Shown here piece after piece: positions 14,076-20,205 of a stretch of DNA of 20,205 nt (within the stretch, counting starts at the first letter, position 1; each line of letters starts with the position of its first letter). This DNA comes from Deltaproteobacteria bacterium. Lineage in GTDB: Bacteria; Myxococcota; Myxococcia; Myxococcales; 40CM-4-68-19. The translations under genes and the position numbers were made by a program. The notes beneath the pieces were generated by a model. The model worked only from the letters and a program-made list of their open reading frames with translations, made no database searches and was not told the DNA's origin. Where the stretch lies: NCBI GenBank assembly GCA_005879505.1, contig VBKQ01000115.1:1-20205 (forward strand), read 5' to 3'.

Positions 14076-15427
14076 ACGAGCTCGCCCAGGAGCTTGCCGG
14101 TCTCGGGCTGCAGACGGCCGCCGTCGATCCCTACTCGCGCGACGAGAGCGGATGCGGCGAGTACCCGCCGCAGGCGGCGGTGCAGGCGCGCGACGCGACC
14201 GACGTGCAGAAGGTGCTCGCCTTCTCGCGGGCGCGGAAGATCCCCGTGGTCCCGCGTGGCGCGGGCTCGGGAAAGAGTGGAGGAGCGCTGGCCGAACGCG
14301 GCGGGATTGTCCTTTCGTTGGAGAAGCTTGACCGCATCGTCGAGGTGTCCCGGGCGGACATGGTCTGCGTGGTCGAGCCGGGAGTGATTTTGGAGAAGCT
14401 GCAGGCGGCGGTAGAGGCCGAGGGTCTCTTCTACCCGCCCGATCCGAACTCACAGGCGATGTGCTCCATCGGAGGGAACCTGGCGCACAACGCGGGGGGC
14501 CCGCGGGCCCTCAAGTACGGCGTGACCCGCGACTACGTGCTCGGGCTGCAGGCGGTGCTGCCCACGGGCGAGTTGATCCGCACCGGGCACCGCAGCTGGA
14601 AAGGCGTCGCCGGGTACGATCTGACGCAGCTTCTGGTGGGCAGCGAAGGGACGCTGGCGGTGATCGTCCAGGCGACGCTGAAGGTAATCCCGTTGCCCCG
14701 TTCCGTGGCCACGCTTCTCGCCTTCTTTCCCGATGAGGACGCGGCAGCGCTGGCGGTGCAGAAGATCTTCGGCGCTGGCCTCCTGCCCCGCGCCTGCGAG
14801 CTGCTGGACGGACCGGCGATGCGCGCGGTCAGCCCGCGGGCGCCGTTCAAGTTCCCCGAGGACGTCGGCGGCGCCCTGATCGTCGAGCACGACGGGCATG
14901 GGGACAGCGTCATGGAAGAGCTGGCGAAATCGGGAGAGCTTTGCACCGAGGCGGGTGCCCGCGAGGTGGTGGCTGCGCAGGACGAGGCGCAGCGGCGCCG
15001 CATCTGGGAGACGCGGCGCATGATCTCGGTAGCGCTGACCTCCATCCGGCCGCACAAGATCAGCGAGGACGTGGCAGTCCCCCGCGGCAGCCTGATCGAG
15101 CTGATCAGGCGGGTGCGCGCCATCGGGGATCGATACGGTTTGCCGACGGCTTGCTACGGCCACGCGGGCGACGGCAACCTGCACGTGAATCTGCTGTTCG
15201 GGTCTGCGGAGGAGCGCGCCAAAGGGCACAAGGCGGTCGAGGACGTGCTGCAGGCAGCGATCGATCTGGGCGGCACGATCACCGGGGAGCACGGGGTTGG
15301 GCTCGCCAAGCGCGCCTTCCTCGCCCGCGAGCAGAGCCGGGACGTGATCGAGCTGCAGCGGCGCCTGAAGCGGGCCTTCGACCCGGACAACCTGCTGAAC
15401 CCGGGAAAGATCCTGCCGCCGGCATAA
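14072..15427 (+). CDS. FAD-linked 2-hydroxyacid oxidase/dehydrogenase (GlcD / D-lactate dehydrogenase type)
   Basis: The 451-residue product belongs to the VAO/PCMH flavoprotein family that oxidises D-2-hydroxyacids such as glycolate, D-lactate or D-2-hydroxyglutarate. The FAD domain (about residues 35-210) shows RGAGSGKSGGA (usually RGxGTGLSGGA), SIGGNLAHNAGG and GYDLTQLLVGSEGTLAVI. The C-terminal FAD-oxidase domain shows YGHAGDGNLHVN, GEHGVGLAKR and the terminal FDPDNLLNPGKI. No iron-sulfur domain is attached, and no GlcE or GlcF partner is nearby. The start is a GTG overlapping the SDR stop by four bases, ending the queD-folE-SDR-oxidase run. Exact substrate unknown. Confidence 0.93.
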   Translation: MNELAQELAGLGLQTAAVDPYSRDESGCGEYPPQAAVQARDATDVQKVLAFSRARKIPVVPRGAGSGKSGGALAERGGIVLSLEKLDRIVEVSRADMVCVVEPGVILEKLQAAVEAEGLFYPPDPNSQAMCSIGGNLAHNAGGPRALKYGVTRDYVLGLQAVLPTGELIRTGHRSWKGVAGYDLTQLLVGSEGTLAVIVQATLKVIPLPRSVATLLAFFPDEDAAALAVQKIFGAGLLPRACELLDGPAMRAVSPRAPFKFPEDVGGALIVEHDGHGDSVMEELAKSGELCTEAGAREVVAAQDEAQRRRIWETRRMISVALTSIRPHKISEDVAVPRGSLIELIRRVRAIGDRYGLPTACYGHAGDGNLHVNLLFGSAEERAKGHKAVEDVLQAAIDLGGTITGEHGVGLAKRAFLAREQSRDVIELQRRLKRAFDPDNLLNPGKILPPA

Positions 15428-15540
15428 CGTCTTGCGTAGTCCCCGCCTGCTAGCTCGTTCCACTCACATCGTCCTTCGCCTGCGAACCGAGAAAACACAG
15501 CTACAAATCCATACCTTTGCTGCTCGAGTCCATGGGGTGT

Positions 15541-15574
15541 GGGACTTGACCACCCCTGCGCCCTGCTTTAGGGT
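15541..15574 (+). promoter_or_regulatory. candidate promoter of the ECF sigma gene
   Basis: TTGACC (15546-15551), 17 bases, then TAGGGT (15569-15574) resembles a sigma-70 promoter with a good -35. The same stretch also holds GGGACTT (15541-15547), close to the GGAACTT -35 of many ECF promoters, so autoregulation is possible. An inverted repeat GGGGTG/CACCCC (15534-15539 and 15551-15556) flanks the -35. The -10 box ends nine bases before the predicted TTG start. Confidence 0.45.
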
Positions 15575-15583
15575 GCCCGCCCC

Positions 15584-16243
15584 TTGGCCGACCTGAACCA
15601 GACGCAACGCGAACTTGCTCCCGAGGAGCCCCGCCCTGACGGACAGCCCGGCGACCGGGAGCTGGTGGAGCGCGCGCAGCAGGGCGATGGCCCCGCCTTC
15701 GCCATGCTCGTCGAGCGGCACCAGCGCCAGCTCTACCGGCTCGCCCTGCGCATGACCGGATCGGAAGCCGACGCCCAGGAGGTGCTCCAGGAGGCCTTCC
15801 TGAACGCTTACCAGAAGCTTCCCCTGTTCCGTGGCGAAGCGCAGTTCTCCAGCTGGCTGTACCGCATCGCGGCGAACAGCGCGCTGATGCGCCTGCGGCG
15901 CAAGCGCCGGGCGCCCGATACGCTCGCCGAGCAGCCGCTCGAGCTGGCCGGTCCTAGATTCTCGGCCGAGGGCTACCTGGAGCCGGCCAGCAGCAGCGAC
16001 TGGTCGCAGCGGGCGGACGAAAAGATGATGTCGGGCGAATTGGGCGACGCGATCAACAAGGCCGTTGCGGAGCTCCCCGATGATTACCGGACGGTGTTCC
16101 TGCTCAAGGACGTCGACGGATTGTCGAACGAGGACATCGCGAACGCGCTCGCTCTCACGGTCCCGGCGGTGAAGAGCCGGCTGCACCGCGCCCGGCTTGC
16201 GCTGCGCGAGAAACTGGGCGAATTCTTCGACGGCGCCAAATGA
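15584..16243 (+). CDS. ECF-family RNA polymerase sigma factor
   Basis: The 219-residue product directs RNA polymerase to a stress or envelope regulon. After a 25-residue polar lead comes sigma region 2 (about residues 26-95), with LVERAQQGD, DAQEVLQEAFLNAY and FSSWLYRIAANSA. A variable linker follows, then region 4 (about 155-215) with LPDDYRTVFLLKDVDG, the NEDIANAL helix-turn-helix and VKSRLHRARLALREKL. The frame is closed by a TAG at 15569-15571, and no ATG precedes the domain, so the TTG at 15584 is the likeliest start. No Shine-Dalgarno is seen, and the transcript may be nearly leaderless. The zinc anti-sigma gene follows after 97 bases. Its regulon cannot be read from the window. Confidence 0.93.
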   Translation: MADLNQTQRELAPEEPRPDGQPGDRELVERAQQGDGPAFAMLVERHQRQLYRLALRMTGSEADAQEVLQEAFLNAYQKLPLFRGEAQFSSWLYRIAANSALMRLRRKRRAPDTLAEQPLELAGPRFSAEGYLEPASSSDWSQRADEKMMSGELGDAINKAVAELPDDYRTVFLLKDVDGLSNEDIANALALTVPAVKSRLHRARLALREKLGEFFDGAK

Positions 16244-16273
16244 GACCGGACGCCGAATCCGCATTTGTTGAAG

Positions 16274-16289
16274 TGCATCTTTCCATGCA
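16274..16289. repeat. inverted repeat between sigma and anti-sigma genes
   Basis: TGCAT-CTTTCC-ATGCA lies in a relatively AT-rich part of the 97-base gap. With 5-base arms it may be an operator or a small hairpin that lowers read-through. It could also be chance. Confidence 0.25.
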
Positions 16290-16340
16290 GGTCAGTTACG
16301 ATAGCCAGCAGTACAGACCACTCCCACCAGGAAGCACCCG

Positions 16341-16661
16341 TTGACGAGCCCGATCCACCATTGCAAGGAGTGCGTCGACCTCCTCGGGGAATACGTCGAG
16401 GGCGTCCTCCCGCCGGACCGGGCAAAGGCGCTGGAAGATCACCTCAGCACTTGCCCGCCCTGCATCACTTTCGTCCGCACGTATCGCGCGACGCGCAAGC
16501 TTTGCCGGAACGCGCTCGCCACCGAGATGCCGAAGGAGCTGATGAGCTCGCTCTCGAGCTTCCTCGGGGACCGAAGAAGGTCTAAGACTCGGCTGCCGAC
16601 CACGGATCCCTTTGACACCACGCACGTCGCCCCTCTGCCGCTTCGAGGCGGTCGGGGCTAA
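16341..16661 (+). CDS. zinc-binding anti-sigma factor (ZAS / zf-HC2 type), soluble
   Basis: The 106-residue product has the anti-sigma zinc motif H34-x3-C38-x2-C41 (HLSTCPPC) plus upstream C8 and C11 (HHCKEC). The ECVDLLGEYVEG helix is typical of zf-HC2 anti-sigmas that cap the cognate ECF factor. There is no membrane segment and no sensor domain; the C-terminal third is polar and Ser/Arg/Pro-rich. It is therefore likely a cytoplasmic, possibly redox-responsive anti-sigma like RsrA or ChrR; that comparison is inference. The start is a TTG with AGGAAG six bases upstream, and no nearby ATG would keep the Cys motif. The rnr ATG follows 12 bases after the stop. Confidence 0.85.
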   Translation: MTSPIHHCKECVDLLGEYVEGVLPPDRAKALEDHLSTCPPCITFVRTYRATRKLCRNALATEMPKELMSSLSSFLGDRRRSKTRLPTTDPFDTTHVAPLPLRGGRG

Positions 16662-16673
16662 GAAGCTCCCTTC

Positions 16674-19082
<2,409 letters not shown>

Positions 19083-19293
19083 AGGGCCGGAAGTAGGCGG
19101 GCCACCCGACCCGCACCTCGTTCTCTTTCACGTCGTCGCGGGAGGCGAGGCGGACCTGGGCCGCGTCAGTGCGGGAAGCCACGGGAAAGAGGCGAAGGCG
19201 CCCGGCAAAGTGGATGATCTCCCCGTGGTCGGTGGTGGCCTTCTTCGGCATGTGCTCGCTCTATCCCAGCGACAACTCTCGCGCAATCGCCGC

Positions 19294-19321
19294 TTGCTAT
19301 CGACCCCACCACGGGTAAAAG
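19294..19321 (+). promoter_or_regulatory. weak candidate promoter for the glucanotransferase gene
   Basis: TTGCTA (19294-19299), a 16-base spacer and TAAAAG (19316-19321) match 4 of 6 bases in each hexamer. The -10 ends six bases before the GTG start, so transcription would begin near the start codon. The AAAAGGGG run could equally be the ribosome site of a longer transcript, so the two readings conflict. Confidence 0.25.
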
Positions 19322-19327
19322 GGGCCC

Positions 19328-20205
19328 GTGGCACACAAGTTCGACCTGGGACGGAGGGTCGGCATCCTCTTGCCTCTCTCTACCGTGCGCGGCCGCGCGG
19401 GCGATCTCGGCAGCTACGCCGACGCGGGCCCCGTTGCGGACTGGCTGCTCAGCGCCGGCTGCACGCTCTGGCAGCACCTTCCCCTGAACGAAGTGTCGCC
19501 CGGTCAGGACAGCCCGTACGCGGCCTCCAGTTCCTTCGCGCTGGAGCCGGTCTACGTCGATCTGCGCGCCATCCCGGATCTGGAGGCTCTCACTCCCGAA
19601 GAGGAGGGGGAGCTGGCGCGCTTGCGCCGGGAGCCGCGCGTCGACTTCGAGGGATACCGCAGGGTGAAGCTGGCCGCCCTGCGGCGCGCATTCGGGCGCT
19701 TTCGCGAGCGCGAGGGCGGCACGGATCTCGAGCGCGCATTCCGCGAGTTCCGGCGCGAGCACGGGGCGTGGATCGAGGATTGGGCGCTCTACCGGGCGCT
19801 GCACGACGAGCGCCGGAAGAGCTGGCGCGACTGGGAACCCGCGTTGCGCGACCGCGACCCGGGCGCGCTCGAGGAGGCGCGGGCGCGCCTGCGCGAGACC
19901 ATCGACGAGCTTTGTTACGTGCAGTGGGTCGCCGATTCACAGTGGCGGGCAGGGCGGGCGGAGACGAACGGGAAAGGGGTGAAGATCCTCGGCGATCTGC
20001 CGTTCATGGTGGCCGAGGATTCCGCGGACGTGTGGAGCTTCCAGCGCTTCTTCCGGTTCGACGCCACCGTCGGAGTTCCGCCCGACGCGTACGCCGCGGA
20101 GGGTCAGGATTGGGGTCTTCCGGTGCCGCGCTGGGAGGAGATGCGCAGCGCAGGCGATCCCTGGCTGCACCATCGCGCTGACCGGGCCGCGGAGCTGTAC
20201 GACGC
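19328..20205 (+). CDS. malQ: 4-alpha-glucanotransferase (GH77, MalQ type), 3' truncated by window end
   Basis: GH77 enzymes transfer alpha-1,4-glucan segments in glycogen and maltodextrin metabolism. The 292 residues visible show the N-terminal RRVGILLPLS, WQHLPLN, the SPYAASSSFALEPVYVDL block, a long charged helical region (about 85-210), KILGDLPFMVAEDSADVW and VPPDAYAAEGQDWGLPVPRW. All are standard landmarks in order. The frame is open at the window edge, roughly 30 residues before the expected nucleophile motif (R-x-D-H-x-x-G), so the catalytic Asp is not visible. The start is GTG with AAAAGGGG just upstream; no ATG is available. The N-terminal STVRGRAGDLG differs from the common SLPGPYGIGDLG loop. 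Confidence 0.93.
   Translation, partial: MAHKFDLGRRVGILLPLSTVRGRAGDLGSYADAGPVADWLLSAGCTLWQHLPLNEVSPGQDSPYAASSSFALEPVYVDLRAIPDLEALTPEEEGELARLRREPRVDFEGYRRVKLAALRRAFGRFREREGGTDLERAFREFRREHGAWIEDWALYRALHDERRKSWRDWEPALRDRDPGALEEARARLRETIDELCYVQWVADSQWRAGRAETNGKGVKILGDLPFMVAEDSADVWSFQRFFRFDATVGVPPDAYAAEGQDWGLPVPRWEEMRSAGDPWLHHRADRAAELYD

Noticed and set aside
16265..16585. A 106-residue plus-strand frame overlapping the anti-sigma gene.
   Set aside because: It lies in another frame, becomes Arg/Pro/Gly-rich shadow sequence, and lacks a ribosome site. The TTG-started frame carries the zinc motif.

Overview
The window is GC-rich, densely packed bacterial chromosome. The GC-heavy third positions, short intergenic gaps, use of GTG and TTG starts, and gene types (a response regulator with an HD-GYP output domain, a branched-chain 2-oxoacid dehydrogenase cluster, an ECF sigma factor with a soluble zinc anti-sigma) suggest a Myxococcota-like deltaproteobacterium. 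That placement is inference; there is no rRNA or taxonomic marker here. No mobile element, CRISPR array, tRNA or prophage gene was seen, and no gene-free stretch reaches 300 bases.

Layout. 1-111: the tail of an unidentified plus-strand gene. 113-1913 (minus): HD-GYP response regulator, A-type iron-sulfur carrier and a small two-helix membrane protein, tightly spaced. 2019-4465 (plus): aldehyde dehydrogenase overlapping by one base with a beta-hydroxyacid dehydrogenase. 4523-11556 (plus): a lipoate and branched-chain 2-oxoacid dehydrogenase block, in the order E3 (lpd), small hypothetical protein, lipA, E1-beta, E2, E1-alpha, then a lipB gene fused to a Nudix hydrolase domain. 11723-12373 (minus): ribA. 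12496-15427 (plus): queD, folE, an SDR and a GlcD-type FAD oxidase, with abutting or 4-base-overlapping ends. 15584-19082 (plus): ECF sigma factor, zinc-binding anti-sigma and RNase R. 18955-19251 (minus): a small hypothetical gene antisense to the end of rnr. 19328-20205 (plus): the N-terminal part of a MalQ-type 4-alpha-glucanotransferase, cut by the window edge.

How the genes fit together. The central block encodes a lipoate-dependent oxidative decarboxylase (E1-alpha, E1-beta, E2, E3) with both endogenous lipoylation enzymes: LipB transfers octanoate and LipA inserts sulfur on the E2 lipoyl lysine. In myxobacteria such complexes supply branched acyl-CoA starters for iso fatty acids (family knowledge). 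The GTP cyclohydrolases RibA and FolE, with QueD, form a GTP-to-riboflavin/pterin/deazapurine region. The Nudix half of the LipB fusion looks like dihydroneopterin-triphosphate pyrophosphatase, the step after FolE, so the fusion protein may join the two regions.

Most notable: the LipB-Nudix fusion; an E1-alpha lacking the usual first 50-70 residues, with no room upstream for them; a small uncharacterised protein between lpd and lipA; an ECF sigma gene whose only sensible start is a TTG about 10 bases after a plausible -10 box; and the antisense overlap of rnr's basic tail with a second credible gene.
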